Origin: REBR01 sp033721915
GTDB taxonomy: Bacteria > Pseudomonadota > Gammaproteobacteria > Pseudomonadales > Oleiphilaceae
Assembly: GCA_033721915.1 (NCBI GenBank)
Contig: JAWWAC010000014.1
Span: 1 to 58,749 of the forward strand
Reading direction: 5' to 3'
DNA: 58,749 bases
Positions 41,982 to 52,210 of the stretch are shown in pieces (within the stretch, counting starts at the first letter, position 1; each line of letters opens with the position of its first letter). The translations under genes were made by a program, and so were the position numbers. Below the pieces are notes generated by a model. The model did not search any database, was not told the DNA's origin, and worked only from the letters and a program-made list of their open reading frames with translations.

Positions 41982-43280
41982 CTATTCCCGGCTGCCGAGG
42001 CGGGCCACGGTTTCCGCCACCGCCAGTGATTCGGTCTCGATGGCCTGAATCACCTGGTAGGCCTCTTTGACCTGGTTGCTGCCCTGACGGGCCTCAACGG
42101 AGACGCGCTCCATGCGAGCCATCATCTCCTGTGTCAGCCCGGCATTGCGGGCCACCATGGATTCAATCACGGCGGTGGAGTCGCTGGTGGTGCCCGCCAG
42201 CTTGCGCACCTCGTCCGCCACCACGGAGAAACCCCGCCCGGCATCGCCGGCCCTGGCGGCCTCAATGGCGGCATTCAGTGCCAGCAGGTTGGTCTGGTCG
42301 GAGATGCCGCTGATGGTGGTAACGATTTTCTGGATTTCCTCGGACTGTCTTTTCAGCTCCTCGATCAGGTTCACGGCCTGACTCACTTCACCGGCAATGG
42401 ACTCTGAGCTTTGCAGCGTGGTTTTCAGGATCTGCGAGCCCTCACGGGACAGCTCCGCCGCATGCTGGCAGGTGGCGCTGGCCTCCTGGACGGTCTCGTG
42501 AACACTGCGGTTGTAATTCACCAGCTCGGTGATGTCCGTGGCGAACTTGATGACACGACAAACCCGCCCGTCCGGGTCGTAGATGGGGTTGTAGGTGGCT
42601 TCCAGCCAGACATCCCGACCGTCCTTGGCGCGGCGCACAAACTGGGCCTGCAGGAATTTGCCCGAGGCCAGCGAGGCCCAGAAATCGGGGTTTTCCTGGT
42701 AGAAATCCGGGTAGCAGAAGAGCCTGTGATGCTTGCCGATGATCTCATCCGCCCGGTAACCCATGCAGCGCAGGAAGTTGTCATTGGCCCTGACAATGTG
42801 TCCGTCGGGAGTGAATTCAATCACCGCCTGTGAGCGCTCCAACGCATCCAGAACGGCTTTCTGGCCGTGTCTCTCGGTGGTGTCCTGAGTGACATCGCTG
42901 GCGATTTTCACAATCCGGCTCACCTGCCCGTCTTCCATCACCGGAAAGTAGGTGGCCTGCAGCCAGAGCCGCTCTCCGGCCTTGTTGATGCGCGGGAATT
43001 CGCCACAGCAGTAGGTCCCTGCACGCAGGTCACGCCAGAATCGCACGTACGCCTCAGAGCGGCTGTACTGTCGGTCGCAGAACAGGCTGTGATGCTGGCC
43101 GATCACCTCGGACTCGCTGTAGCCCACCGCATTCAGAAAGAGCCGGTTGGCGGAGAGAATGATGCCTTCCGGGCTGAATTCGATTACCGCATTGTGGGTT
43201 TTGAGGGACTCGATAAAGCCGTTGCTGAGACTCAGTTCGCGGCACAGCCTCTGGTTTTCGGTGCGCGTCCGGTTAAACAT
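41982..43280 (-). CDS. Soluble PAS-PAS chemoreceptor-like protein (BdlA-like)
   Basis: A 432-residue cytoplasmic protein without membrane segments. PAS domain 1 (~25-135) is followed by PAS domain 2 (~145-255). Both have the EFSPEGIILSANRLFL / EFTPDGHIVRANDNFL type start and a GEF/QF..R pattern. A methyl-accepting signalling hairpin follows (~280-432) with the tip ISGISDQTNLLALNAAIEAARAGDAGRGFSVVADEVRKLA. Size and domain order match BdlA of Pseudomonas aeruginosa, a biofilm dispersal sensor, and related Aer-like soluble receptors. ATG 43280 has GAGGT eight bases upstream; GTG 43289 is possible. Ligand (flavin or haem) unknown. Confidence 0.85.
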   Translation of the reverse strand: MFNRTRTENQRLCRELSLSNGFIESLKTHNAVIEFSPEGIILSANRLFLNAVGYSESEVIGQHHSLFCDRQYSRSEAYVRFWRDLRAGTYCCGEFPRINKAGERLWLQATYFPVMEDGQVSRIVKIASDVTQDTTERHGQKAVLDALERSQAVIEFTPDGHIVRANDNFLRCMGYRADEIIGKHHRLFCYPDFYQENPDFWASLASGKFLQAQFVRRAKDGRDVWLEATYNPIYDPDGRVCRVIKFATDITELVNYNRSVHETVQEASATCQHAAELSREGSQILKTTLQSSESIAGEVSQAVNLIEELKRQSEEIQKIVTTISGISDQTNLLALNAAIEAARAGDAGRGFSVVADEVRKLAGTTSDSTAVIESMVARNAGLTQEMMARMERVSVEARQGSNQVKEAYQVIQAIETESLAVAETVARLGSRE

Positions 43281-43356
43281 CAGTACCACCTCACTGCACA
43301 GGATTAGCCCCGGCTCACACCCGGGCCCCTCACGATTTCAGGGACACTGTGGCCGG

Positions 43357-43384
43357 TTTATACTTGGAATATAGGACTCGACAG
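43357..43384 (-). promoter_or_regulatory. Possible promoter of the PAS chemoreceptor-like gene
   Basis: Minus strand CTGTCG (43384-43379), 16-base spacer, TATAAA (43362-43357), 77 bases before the ATG. The rest of the 274-base spacer (43281-43554) holds a GTGGTG/CACCAC hairpin (43436-43456) and a GGGCC/GGCCC hairpin near 43478, both without T-runs, which may mark the end of radA transcription. Confidence 0.4.
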
Positions 43385-43554
43385 TCGTGCAAACTGTTCT
43401 TTTTTGTTGTGATTTCTGACTGATTCGGGGGATTTGTGGTGTTAGCTAGGCACCACTTACCTGCTGATGCCAATCCATCGGGCCTTGACTCCGGCCCAGG
43501 GCGCAGAGCCTGTGTAACTGAAAAGGGGGAATAACCCGGAAAAAGCCGCCGGGG

Positions 43555-44961
43555 TCAGCGGTAGAGGTTGTCCAGCGCGTCCAGTGCCTCGCTGAGTCGG
43601 GCCACACCGGTGACCTGCATGCCCTTGGGGGGATTGCGGGGCACGTTGGCCTTGGGGACTATGGCGTGGCCAAAGCCGTGTTTGGCGGCCTCCAGTATGC
43701 GCTCCTGGCCACTGGGGACAGGACGGATCTCACCGGACAGGCCCACCTCGCCGAGGATGACAAGATCCTGTGGCAGCGCCCTGTCCCGGAAGGAGGAGAC
43801 AATGGCGGCCAGAAGCGCCAGGTCGGCGCTGGTCTCGCTGACGCGAACGCCACCCACCACGTTGACGAACACATCCTGGTCCGACACATGCAGGCCGCCA
43901 TGGCGGTGCAGCACCGCCAGCAGCATGGACAGCCGGTTCTGGTCCAGACCCACCGCCACGCGGCGTGGGTAACCGGCCTGGGCCAGGTCCACCAGTGCCT
44001 GGATTTCCACCAGCAGGGGTCGAGTGCCTTCCCACACCACCATGACCACGGAGCCGGGGGCATCGTCGCCACTGCGGTTGAGGAAGATGGCGCTGGGGTT
44101 TTTCACCTCCTTCAGCCCCTGCTCGAGCATGGCGAAGACCCCCAGCTCGTTGACGGCGCCGAAGCGGTTCTTGATGCCCCTCAGGGTGCGGAATCGGCTG
44201 TCGCTGTTGCCTTCCAGCAGTATGGAGGCGTCAATCATGTGCTCCAGCACCTTGGGTCCGGCCAGGCTGCCGTCCTTGGTGACATGGCCCACCAGGAACA
44301 GCACGGTGCCGGTGGCCTTGGCGAAGCGGGTCAGTGTGGCGGCGCTTTCACGCACCTGTGAGACGCTGCCAGGGGCCGATTCCACGTGGTCCACGTGCAT
44401 CACCTGGATACTGTCCACCACCAGGATGGCGGGTTTTTCCTGTTCCGCCACGGACAGCATGGACTCCACGCTGGTCTCAGAGAGCATCTTCACGGCCCCG
44501 GCGGAGAGCCCGAGGCGCTTGGCCCGGAGTGCCACCTGCTGCAATGACTCCTCGCCGGTCACGTAGAGCACGCTGCGGTCACGGGCCATATGGCACAGGG
44601 TCTGCAGCAGCAGCGTGCTCTTGCCCGCCCCGGGGTGGCCACCCAGCAGAACGGCGGAGCCCGGCACCAGGCCGCCACCCAGCACCCGGTCCAGCTCACC
44701 CATACCGGTGGCGATACGCACCTGCTCGCTGAGATCAATGTCGCTCAGGGTCTGGATCTGGCTGGCGGCGCCGGCGAAGCCGCTGAAACGGGCATCACGG
44801 CTGGCCCGGGGGGCCACGGCGGGGTTGCCGGCGCCCAGGCGCACTTCGCTGATGGTGTTCCACTCCCCACAAGCCGGGCAATGGCCCTGCCACTGGCTGT
44901 AATCGGCACCGCAGTCGGTGCAGACATAGGCGGTTTTGCTTTTGGCCGCTTTTTTGGCCAT
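43555..44961 (-). CDS. radA: DNA repair protein RadA (Sms)
   Basis: RecA-like branch-migration motor active in recombinational repair. The 468 residues show a C4 zinc finger (Cys14, Cys17, Cys28, Cys31). Walker A GGHPGAGKST (107-116) follows, then the RadA signature KNRFG (RGIKNRFGAVNELG), then a C-terminal Lon-like domain (SETSADLALLAAIVSSFRDRALP). ATG 44961 has GGAG eight bases upstream; further upstream in-frame codons lack family similarity. A GC hairpin in the preceding spacer (45053-45075) probably separates it from hemE. Confidence 0.96.
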   Translation of the reverse strand: MAKKAAKSKTAYVCTDCGADYSQWQGHCPACGEWNTISEVRLGAGNPAVAPRASRDARFSGFAGAASQIQTLSDIDLSEQVRIATGMGELDRVLGGGLVPGSAVLLGGHPGAGKSTLLLQTLCHMARDRSVLYVTGEESLQQVALRAKRLGLSAGAVKMLSETSVESMLSVAEQEKPAILVVDSIQVMHVDHVESAPGSVSQVRESAATLTRFAKATGTVLFLVGHVTKDGSLAGPKVLEHMIDASILLEGNSDSRFRTLRGIKNRFGAVNELGVFAMLEQGLKEVKNPSAIFLNRSGDDAPGSVVMVVWEGTRPLLVEIQALVDLAQAGYPRRVAVGLDQNRLSMLLAVLHRHGGLHVSDQDVFVNVVGGVRVSETSADLALLAAIVSSFRDRALPQDLVILGEVGLSGEIRPVPSGQERILEAAKHGFGHAIVPKANVPRNPPKGMQVTGVARLSEALDALDNLYR

Positions 44962-45104
44962 GGGGCAGACTCCAGACAGGGCCTTGAGGGCCGTTTGACC
45001 GAGGGGGGACTGCAATGGAGGGACAGAGTAACGGGGTGGCCCCGGAGAGGCAAGACCGGCCAGCGGGGCCGGTCTCCAGAGCCTTTTGCCAAAGGACAGG
45101 CGTC

Positions 45105-46169
45105 TTACGAGTGATAAGGCGCGCTGAGCTCGTGCACGGCGTCGATAAACACCTTCGCCTTGTCCGGGTCCACATCCAGTGGAATGCCATGGCCCAGGTT
45201 GAAGACATGGCCACTGCCGGCACCGAAGTCCCTGAGTATGGTGGCCACCTCGTCACGGATCACCCGGTCCGGTGCGTACAGTGTGGTGGGGTCCATGTTG
45301 CCCTGAAGGACCACCTTGTCACCCACCCGCTGACGGGCACGGCCGATATTGGTGGTCCAGTCCAGGCCCAGTGCATCGGCACCGCTGTCGGCCATCATTT
45401 CCAGCCACTGGCCGCCGTTCTTGGTGAAGATGATGGCGGGCACCCTGCGACCGTCGTGTTCCCTGATCAGGCCGGACAAGATCTTGCGCATATAGGCCAG
45501 TGAAAAGGCCTCGTAGGCGTGGGGGGTGAGCACACCGCCCCAGGTGTCGAAGATCTGAACGATCTGGGCGCCGGCGCGGATCTGGGCGTTGAGGTAGCCG
45601 ATCACCGAGTCCGCCAGCTTGTCCAGCAGGCCGTGCATCACCTCGGGCTGGCTCATCATCATGCGCTTGGTGGCCCGGAAGTCCTTGCTGCCGCCCCCTT
45701 CCACCATGTAGGTGGCCAGTGTCCAGGGGCTGCCCGAGAAGCCGATCAGAGGCACGCTGCCAGCCAGTGCACTGCGGATGGTGCGCACGGCGTTCATGAC
45801 GTAGTCCAGGTCGGTGTCCGCATCCGGGACTTTCAGGTCCGCCACGTCGTTGGCGGTCTGGATGGTCTTGCGGAATTTCGGGCCCTCACCCACTTCGAAA
45901 TACAGGCCCAGGTCCATGGCGTCGGGAATGGTGAGGATGTCCGAGAACAGGATGGCCGCATCCAGCGGGAATCGGGCCAGTGGCTGCAGTGTCACTTCAC
46001 AGGCCAGCTCCGCGTTGCGGCACAGGCTCATGAAGTCACCGGCCTGGCCACGGGTCTGGCGATACTCCGGCAGGTAACGCCCGGCCTGGCGCATCATCCA
46101 CACCGGCGTGCGGTCCACCGGCTCCCGGGCCAGTGCCCGCAGCATGCGGTCGTTTTTCAGTTCGCTCAT
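45105..46169 (-). CDS. hemE: Uroporphyrinogen decarboxylase
   Basis: Haem-pathway enzyme that decarboxylates uroporphyrinogen III to coproporphyrinogen III. The 354 residues match E. coli length. They contain the substrate-site motifs PVWMMRQAGRYLPEYR (residues 22-37) and IGFSGSPWTLATYMVEG (about 141-157), and the catalytic Asp in ILFSDILTIPDAMDLGL. AGGAAC precedes the ATG. It lies 31 bases after gltD and is probably in the same transcript, as in many Pseudomonas relatives. Confidence 0.97.
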   Translation of the reverse strand: MSELKNDRMLRALAREPVDRTPVWMMRQAGRYLPEYRQTRGQAGDFMSLCRNAELACEVTLQPLARFPLDAAILFSDILTIPDAMDLGLYFEVGEGPKFRKTIQTANDVADLKVPDADTDLDYVMNAVRTIRSALAGSVPLIGFSGSPWTLATYMVEGGGSKDFRATKRMMMSQPEVMHGLLDKLADSVIGYLNAQIRAGAQIVQIFDTWGGVLTPHAYEAFSLAYMRKILSGLIREHDGRRVPAIIFTKNGGQWLEMMADSGADALGLDWTTNIGRARQRVGDKVVLQGNMDPTTLYAPDRVIRDEVATILRDFGAGSGHVFNLGHGIPLDVDPDKAKVFIDAVHELSAPYHS

Positions 46170-46200
46170 AATGTTCCTGTTAATGCGGTCAGGACTGCGC

Positions 46201-47619
46201 TCAGACGTCCAGGTAATCGAGTATGCCTTCGGCGGCCTTGCGCCCTTCCGCCACGGCGGTTACGACCAGATCGGAGCCACGCACCATGTCGCCGCCGGCG
46301 AAGATCTTCTCGTTGGAGGTCTGGTAAGGGAACTGACCGATTTCCGGTGCCTGGACACGGCCGCTGTCATCGGTGGCCACTTTCTTCTCGTCGAACCAGT
46401 CGGAAGGACTGGGGCGGAAGCCGAAAGCCACCAGCACCGCGTCGGCGGGGATGATTTCCTCGGAGCCGGGGATGGCCTCCGGACGCTGGCGGCCGTTTTC
46501 GTCCGGCGCACCCAGCTGTGTGCGCACCACTTTCACCCCTTCCACCTTGTCGTCACCGACAATGGCCACGGGCTGGCGATTGAACAGGAACTCAACCCCT
46601 TCTTCGCGGGCGTTGTAGACTTCCTTGCGGGAGCCGGGCATGTTCTCCTCGTCACGACGGTAGGCGCAGGTAACGCTCTCCGCCTGCTGACGGATGGAGG
46701 TGCGGTTGCAGTCCATGGCGGTATCACCGCCGCCCAGCACCACCACCTTCTTGCCCTTGAGGTTGATAAAGTCCTTCGGGTCTTTTTCAAAGCCCAGTCG
46801 ACGGTTGACGTTGGACACCAGGAAGGGCAGCGCGTCGTAGACACCGGGGAGGTCCTCACCGGGGAAGCCGCCTTTCATGTAGGTGTAGGTACCCATGCCC
46901 ATGAAGACCGCGTCGTACGCTTCCAGGATCTCGTCCATGGTGATGTCGTTGCCCACGTCCACACCCAGGCGGAATTCCACGCCCATGCCTTCCAGCACCT
47001 CACGGCGTGTGCGCATGACGTGCTTCTCCAGTTTGAACTCGGGGATGCCGAATGTGAGCAGTCCGCCGATTTCCGGGTAACGGTCGAACACAATGGGCTT
47101 CACGCCGCTCCGGGCCAGCACATCGGCGCAGGACAGTCCGGCGGGGCCGGCACCGATCACCGCCACTTTCTTGTCCGTCCACTGCACATAGGACAGATCC
47201 GGGCGCCAGCCAAGTGCAAAAGCGGTATCGGTGATGTATTTCTCCACCGAGCCGATGGTCACGGCACCGTAGCCGTCATTGAGGGTACAGGCCCCTTCGC
47301 AGAGACGGTCCTGCGGGCAGACGCGGCCACAGACTTCCGGCAGTGAGTTGGTCTGGTGACACAGCTCCGCCGCCTGCATGATGTTGCCTTCCGAGACCAG
47401 CTTGAGCCAGTTCGGGATGTAGTTGTGCACCGGGCACTTCCACTCGCAATAGGGGTTGCCGCACTCCAGGCAGCGGTGGGCCTGGTTGGCGGCCTCCTGC
47501 TTGCGGAAGGGCTTGGCAATCTCACCAAACTCGTTGCGACGCTTGTCGATGGGGTGCTTTTCCGGGTCGACACGACCCACTTCAATAAACTGGAAATCGT
47601 TACTCAGACGCTCTGTCAT
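46201..47619 (-). CDS. gltD: Glutamate synthase (NADPH) small subunit
   Basis: FAD-NADPH oxidoreductase subunit passing electrons to GltB. The 472 residues have the N-terminal cluster cysteines CLECGNPYCEWKCPVHNYIP (about 43-62) and CGRVCPQDRLCEGAC. The FAD GxGPAG motif (VAVIGAGPAGLSCADVLA) and the NADPH GGGDTAMDC motif follow. ATG 47619 gives the family N-terminus MTERLSNDFQF. It lies 52 bases downstream of gltB. Confidence 0.97.
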   Translation of the reverse strand: MTERLSNDFQFIEVGRVDPEKHPIDKRRNEFGEIAKPFRKQEAANQAHRCLECGNPYCEWKCPVHNYIPNWLKLVSEGNIMQAAELCHQTNSLPEVCGRVCPQDRLCEGACTLNDGYGAVTIGSVEKYITDTAFALGWRPDLSYVQWTDKKVAVIGAGPAGLSCADVLARSGVKPIVFDRYPEIGGLLTFGIPEFKLEKHVMRTRREVLEGMGVEFRLGVDVGNDITMDEILEAYDAVFMGMGTYTYMKGGFPGEDLPGVYDALPFLVSNVNRRLGFEKDPKDFINLKGKKVVVLGGGDTAMDCNRTSIRQQAESVTCAYRRDEENMPGSRKEVYNAREEGVEFLFNRQPVAIVGDDKVEGVKVVRTQLGAPDENGRQRPEAIPGSEEIIPADAVLVAFGFRPSPSDWFDEKKVATDDSGRVQAPEIGQFPYQTSNEKIFAGGDMVRGSDLVVTAVAEGRKAAEGILDYLDV

Positions 47620-47671
47620 GGAACCTGTCCTTAAAATCCGTCGGTCTCGATAATCGCTCTGGTGGCGGCCC

Positions 47672-50600
47672 TTATTCGGGCCGCGCCCGGGTACTGGCCA
47701 GCAGGCTCTTGAGGCTGGCGGCCTTGGGCTTGACCAGCCAGAACTTGCGGGTGTAATCGTCGAAATTATCGAGCAGGTGCCGTCCCCAGTCGCTGCCGGT
47801 CTCTTCGGCATGCTCCCGGATCACGCTGCGCAGATGGTTGCGGTAAGGCTCCATCTCTTCACTGGCGATACGGCGAATTTCCACCAGCTCATGGTTGTAC
47901 TTGTCCATGAAGCTGCGGTCTTCATCCAGCACGTAGGCGAAGCCACCGGTCATGCCGGCGCCGAAGTTGTGGCCGATATCACCCAGCACCGTGACCAGAC
48001 CACCGGTCATGTATTCACAGCAGTGGTCACCGGCGCCTTCCACCACGGCGTGCACGCCGGAGTTTCGCACGGCGAAGCGCTCACCGGCCATGCCGGCGGC
48101 AAACAGGTGGCCGCCGGTGGCGCCATACAGGCAGGTGTTGCCGATGATGGCGGTCTTCTGGGTTTCAAAAGTGCTGACCTTCGGCTGGCGGATCACCACA
48201 CGGCCACCGGTCATGCCCTTGCCCACGTAGTCGTTGGCGTCCCCTTCCAGGTAGAGGTTGAGGCCGCCCACGTTCCAGACACCGAAGCTCTGGCCGGCGG
48301 TGCCGGTGAAGCGCACATTGATGGGGTTGTCCACCATGCCCTGGTTGCCGTGGAGCTGGGCGATTTCACCGGAGACACGGGCGGCGATGGAGCGGTCGCA
48401 GTTGGTGATGCGGTACTCGAAGTCGCCGCCGGTGCGGTTCTGGATGCTGGGCATCATGTCCGCCACCATGCGCTCCGCCAGCTCGCCCTTGTCGTAGGGG
48501 ACGTTGCGCTTCACGCCACAGACCTGTGGCTTGTCCGCCGGTATGGCGTCGTTGCGCAGCAGTGGCGAGAGGTCCAGGTTCTTCTGGCGCGGGGTGTCCC
48601 CGGGCAGCACTTCCAGCAGGTCGGTGCGGCCCACCAGCTCTTCCAGTGAGCGCACGCCCAGGCGGGCCATCCACTCACGGGTCTCGGCGGCCACAAAGCG
48701 GAAGAAGTTGCTGGCCATCTCCACGGTGCCCTGGAAGTGATCCTCACGCAGGCGCTCGTTCTGGGTGGCCACGCCGGTGGCGCAGTTGTTCAGGTGGCAG
48801 ATGCGCAGGTACTTGCAGCCCAGCGCCACCATGGGGGTGGTGCCGAAGCCGAAGCTCTCCGCACCCAGTATGGCGCCCTTGACCACGTCCAGGCCGGTCT
48901 TGAGGCCACCGTCGGTCTGCAGCCGCACCTTGTCCCGCAGGTCGTTGGAGCGCAGCGCCTGGTGGGCCTCGCTCAGGCCCAGCTCCCAGGGGGAGCCGGC
49001 GTAACGGATGGAGGTGAGCGGGCTGGCGGCGGTGCCACCGTCGTAGCCGGAGATGGTGATCAGGTCCGCATAGGCCTTGGCCACGCCGGCGGCCACGGTG
49101 CCCACGCCGGGCTCTGAGACCAGCTTCACGGACACCAGCGCATTGGGGTTGACCTGCTTGAGGTCGTAGATCAGCTGCGCCAGATCCTCGATGGAGTAGA
49201 TATCGTGGTGCGGCGGCGGCGAGATCAGTGTCACGCCGGGCACGGAGAAGCGCAGCCGGGCGATCAGTGCGTTGACCTTGCCGCCGGGCAGCTGGCCACC
49301 CTCGCCGGGCTTGGCACCCTGGGCCACCTTGATCTGCATGACATCGGCGCTGCGCAGGTATTCCGCGGTGACGCCGAAGCGGCCTGAGGCCACCTGCTTG
49401 ATCTTGGAGCGCTTGTTGGTGCCGTAGCGGGCCGGGTCTTCACCGCCCTCACCGGAGTTGGAGCGACCGCCCAGCTGGTTCATGGCCATGGCCAGCGCCT
49501 CGTGGGCCTCCGGAGACAGGGCACCCAGTGACATGGCAGCGCTGTCGAAGCGGGGGAAGATGTTCTCCACCGGCTCCACCTCGTCCAGATCCACCGGCTT
49601 GATGTCCTTGCGGAAGCCCAGCAGGTCACGCAGTGTGGCCACGGGGCGCTCGTTCACCAGTGCGGCGTATTCCTGGTAATCCCCGTAAGAGCCGGTGGTC
49701 ACGGCCTCCTGCAGGGTGCGCACCACATCCGGGTTGAAGGCGTGGTATTCGCCCCCGTGGATGTACTTGAGAAAGCCCCCCTGCGGGATGGGCTTGCGGG
49801 CCTTCCAGGCCATATCCGCCAGCAGCTCCTGATCCTGCTGGAAGTCGTACAGGGTGGCGCCCTGTATGCGGCTGGGCACGCCCCTGAAGCACAGGTCCAC
49901 CACCTCGTCCGCCAGGCCCACGGCTTCAAACAGCTGCGCGCCACGGTAGGAGACAATGGTGGAGATGCCCATCTTGGACAGGATCTTCATCAGGCCCTTG
50001 TTGATGCCCTTGCGGTAGTTGTTCTTCGCCTCGATGGGGTCCATCAGCAGCTCGCCGGTGCGCACCAGGTCATTCAGTACCTGGTAGGCCAGGTAGGGGT
50101 AGACGGCGGTGGCGCCAAAACCGAACAGCACGGCGAACTGGTGGGAGTCACGGGCCCAGCCGGTCTCGATCACCAGGTTGGCGTCACTGCGCAGCCCTTC
50201 CTGCACCAGGTGGTGGTGCACGGCACCGGTGGCCATCAGGGCGTTGATGGGCAGCTCGCCCTTCTGCACGTCCTTGTCCGAGAGGATCAGCAGTACCTGG
50301 CCGTTGCGCACGGATTTGGCGGCTGCGGCGCACAGGTCCTTGATGGCCTGCTTGAGGCCCAGCTCGGGGCGGTAGCTCAGGTGCAGCTTGCCCACCTCAA
50401 AGCCCGGACGGTCGTTGTTCTCCAGTGTCAGGAACTTGGTGGGGGACAGCACCGGCGTGGAGAGGATGATCCGGTTGGCGTGCTCCGGGGTTTCCTCGAA
50501 GATGTTGCGCTCGGCACCGATGCAGGTCTCCAGGGACATGACGATGGATTCGCGCAGCGGGTCGATGGCCGGGTTGGTGACCTGTGCAAACTTCTGGCGG

Positions 50601-52120
50601 AAGTAGTCCGCCACGTGGCGCACACGGCTGGACAGCACCGCCATGGGGGTGTCGTCACCCATGGAGCCCACCGCCTCCTGGCCGTTCTCCGCCAGGGGGC
50701 GCAGCACCTGGTCACGCTCCTCAAAGGAGATCATGAACATCTTCTGCTGCGCCTTGAGCTCGTCCGGCTCCATGAGCTGGAATTCCGGTGTCTCGTTGGT
50801 CAGTGTGGATTCCACCCGCAGGGCGTTCTCACGCAGCCACTTCTTGTAGGGCTGTGCGCTCTTGAGCTGCTGGTCCACGTCTTCCGTGTGCAGCAGTTCG
50901 CCCTTCTCCGTGTCGATGGCCAGTATCTGGCCGGGGCCGACACGGCCCTTGGCCACCACGTCCTCGGGCTTGTAGCCGTAGGTGCCGATCTCGGAGGCGA
51001 CGGTCATGAAGTCGTCCTTGGTCAGCACCCAGCGGGCCGGGCGCAGGCCGTTGCGGTCGAGCATGCAGACCGCGTAGCGGCCATCGCTCATGACCATGCC
51101 CGCCGGGCCGTCCCAGGGCTCCATGTGCATGGAGTTGTATTCGTAGAAGGCGCGCAGGTCCGCGTCCATGGTCTCCACGTTCTGCCAGGCCGGCGGCACC
51201 ATCATGCGCACGGCACGGAACATGTCCACGCCACCGGCCAGGAGCAGCTCCAGCATGTTGTCCATGCTGGAGGAGTCGGAGCCGGTGCGGTTGACCAGTG
51301 GCTGAATGGTCTGCAGGTCCGGCAGCTCGTCGCTGCTGAACTTGGAGGCCCGGGCCGTGGCCCAGTTGCGGTTGCCCTCGATGGTGTTGATCTCGCCATT
51401 GTGGGCCAGGAAACGGAACGGTTGCGCCAGTGGCCACTTGGGCGCCGTGTTGGTGGAGAAGCGCTGGTGGAAGACACAGATGGCGGTGTGCATTTCCGGG
51501 TCGCCCAGGTCCTTGTAGAAGCTGGGCAGGTCCACCGGCATCATCAGGCCTTTGTAGGACAGGGTCTTGTCCGAGAGGCTGCAGATGTAGAATTCCTCGT
51601 CTTCGGTCAGGTCGATTTCCGCGTGACGACGGCCGATAAACAGGGCGATGGCGAACTGACGGGGTGTCAGCTTGCCGGGCTCCACAAAGATCTGCTCAAT
51701 ATGGGGCAGGCAGTCACGGGCCATGGGACCCAGGCACTGGGTGTCCACAGGCACCTCTCGCCAGCCCACCACTTCCACGCCCTGTCCGGTCAGGGACTTT
51801 TCCAGTGTCTTGCGTGCGTGATCGGCACGGCCCTGGTCCTGGCTGAGGAACACCATGCCGACGCCATAGAGATTCCCCAGGTCCGCACCCAGGTCGTCTT
51901 TGGCCACGCGCCGCAGGAATGCATCGGGCTTTTGCAGCAGCAGACCACAACCGTCACCGGTCTTGCCGTCGGCGGCGATGCCGCCACGGTGGGTCATGCA
52001 GGTCAGCGACTCGATAGCAGTCTGCAGAAGCTTGTGGCTGGCCTCGCCCTGGGTGTGGGCAATAAGGCCAAAACCGCAGTTGTCCTTGAACTCACCGGGT
52101 TGGTACAGACCTGTCGTCAT
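47672..52120 (-). CDS. gltB: Glutamate synthase (NADPH) large subunit
   Basis: Large subunit of GOGAT, converting glutamine and 2-oxoglutarate to two glutamates. From ATG 52120 the protein is 1482 residues. A 14-residue propeptide precedes the nucleophile Cys15 (FKDNCGFGLIAH), the N-terminal amidotransferase. The 3Fe-4S cysteines lie in CKYLRICHLNNCATG, and a C-terminal beta-helix follows (GGRVVIRQPK, GATGGHLFAAGMAGERF). An upstream start at 52174 is unlikely because of the propeptide length. Long opposite-strand frames within it are composition artefacts. Confidence 0.97.
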   Translation of the reverse strand: MTTGLYQPGEFKDNCGFGLIAHTQGEASHKLLQTAIESLTCMTHRGGIAADGKTGDGCGLLLQKPDAFLRRVAKDDLGADLGNLYGVGMVFLSQDQGRADHARKTLEKSLTGQGVEVVGWREVPVDTQCLGPMARDCLPHIEQIFVEPGKLTPRQFAIALFIGRRHAEIDLTEDEEFYICSLSDKTLSYKGLMMPVDLPSFYKDLGDPEMHTAICVFHQRFSTNTAPKWPLAQPFRFLAHNGEINTIEGNRNWATARASKFSSDELPDLQTIQPLVNRTGSDSSSMDNMLELLLAGGVDMFRAVRMMVPPAWQNVETMDADLRAFYEYNSMHMEPWDGPAGMVMSDGRYAVCMLDRNGLRPARWVLTKDDFMTVASEIGTYGYKPEDVVAKGRVGPGQILAIDTEKGELLHTEDVDQQLKSAQPYKKWLRENALRVESTLTNETPEFQLMEPDELKAQQKMFMISFEERDQVLRPLAENGQEAVGSMGDDTPMAVLSSRVRHVADYFRQKFAQVTNPAIDPLRESIVMSLETCIGAERNIFEETPEHANRIILSTPVLSPTKFLTLENNDRPGFEVGKLHLSYRPELGLKQAIKDLCAAAAKSVRNGQVLLILSDKDVQKGELPINALMATGAVHHHLVQEGLRSDANLVIETGWARDSHQFAVLFGFGATAVYPYLAYQVLNDLVRTGELLMDPIEAKNNYRKGINKGLMKILSKMGISTIVSYRGAQLFEAVGLADEVVDLCFRGVPSRIQGATLYDFQQDQELLADMAWKARKPIPQGGFLKYIHGGEYHAFNPDVVRTLQEAVTTGSYGDYQEYAALVNERPVATLRDLLGFRKDIKPVDLDEVEPVENIFPRFDSAAMSLGALSPEAHEALAMAMNQLGGRSNSGEGGEDPARYGTNKRSKIKQVASGRFGVTAEYLRSADVMQIKVAQGAKPGEGGQLPGGKVNALIARLRFSVPGVTLISPPPHHDIYSIEDLAQLIYDLKQVNPNALVSVKLVSEPGVGTVAAGVAKAYADLITISGYDGGTAASPLTSIRYAGSPWELGLSEAHQALRSNDLRDKVRLQTDGGLKTGLDVVKGAILGAESFGFGTTPMVALGCKYLRICHLNNCATGVATQNERLREDHFQGTVEMASNFFRFVAAETREWMARLGVRSLEELVGRTDLLEVLPGDTPRQKNLDLSPLLRNDAIPADKPQVCGVKRNVPYDKGELAERMVADMMPSIQNRTGGDFEYRITNCDRSIAARVSGEIAQLHGNQGMVDNPINVRFTGTAGQSFGVWNVGGLNLYLEGDANDYVGKGMTGGRVVIRQPKVSTFETQKTAIIGNTCLYGATGGHLFAAGMAGERFAVRNSGVHAVVEGAGDHCCEYMTGGLVTVLGDIGHNFGAGMTGGFAYVLDEDRSFMDKYNHELVEIRRIASEEMEPYRNHLRSVIREHAEETGSDWGRHLLDNFDDYTRKFWLVKPKAASLKSLLASTRARPE

Positions 52121-52210
52121 AAGCGTTCTCTCGTAAAATGCATAATTATCAGCCACCTGGCGGAAGAGCGGCACGCAAGCGGCGGCTGACCATGAGAAAA
52201 GGGGCTGCGT

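Noticed and set aside
45053..45075. AGACCGGCC/GGCCGGTCT hairpin after hemE as a terminator
   Set aside because: The stem is good but no T-run follows on the minus strand, so an intrinsic terminator cannot be claimed.
49742..52189. 815-codon open frame on the plus strand opposite gltB
   Set aside because: It is fully antisense to a certain gene and its translation is low-complexity His/Val/Gly/Gln-rich, a known artefact of GC-rich codon use on the other strand.
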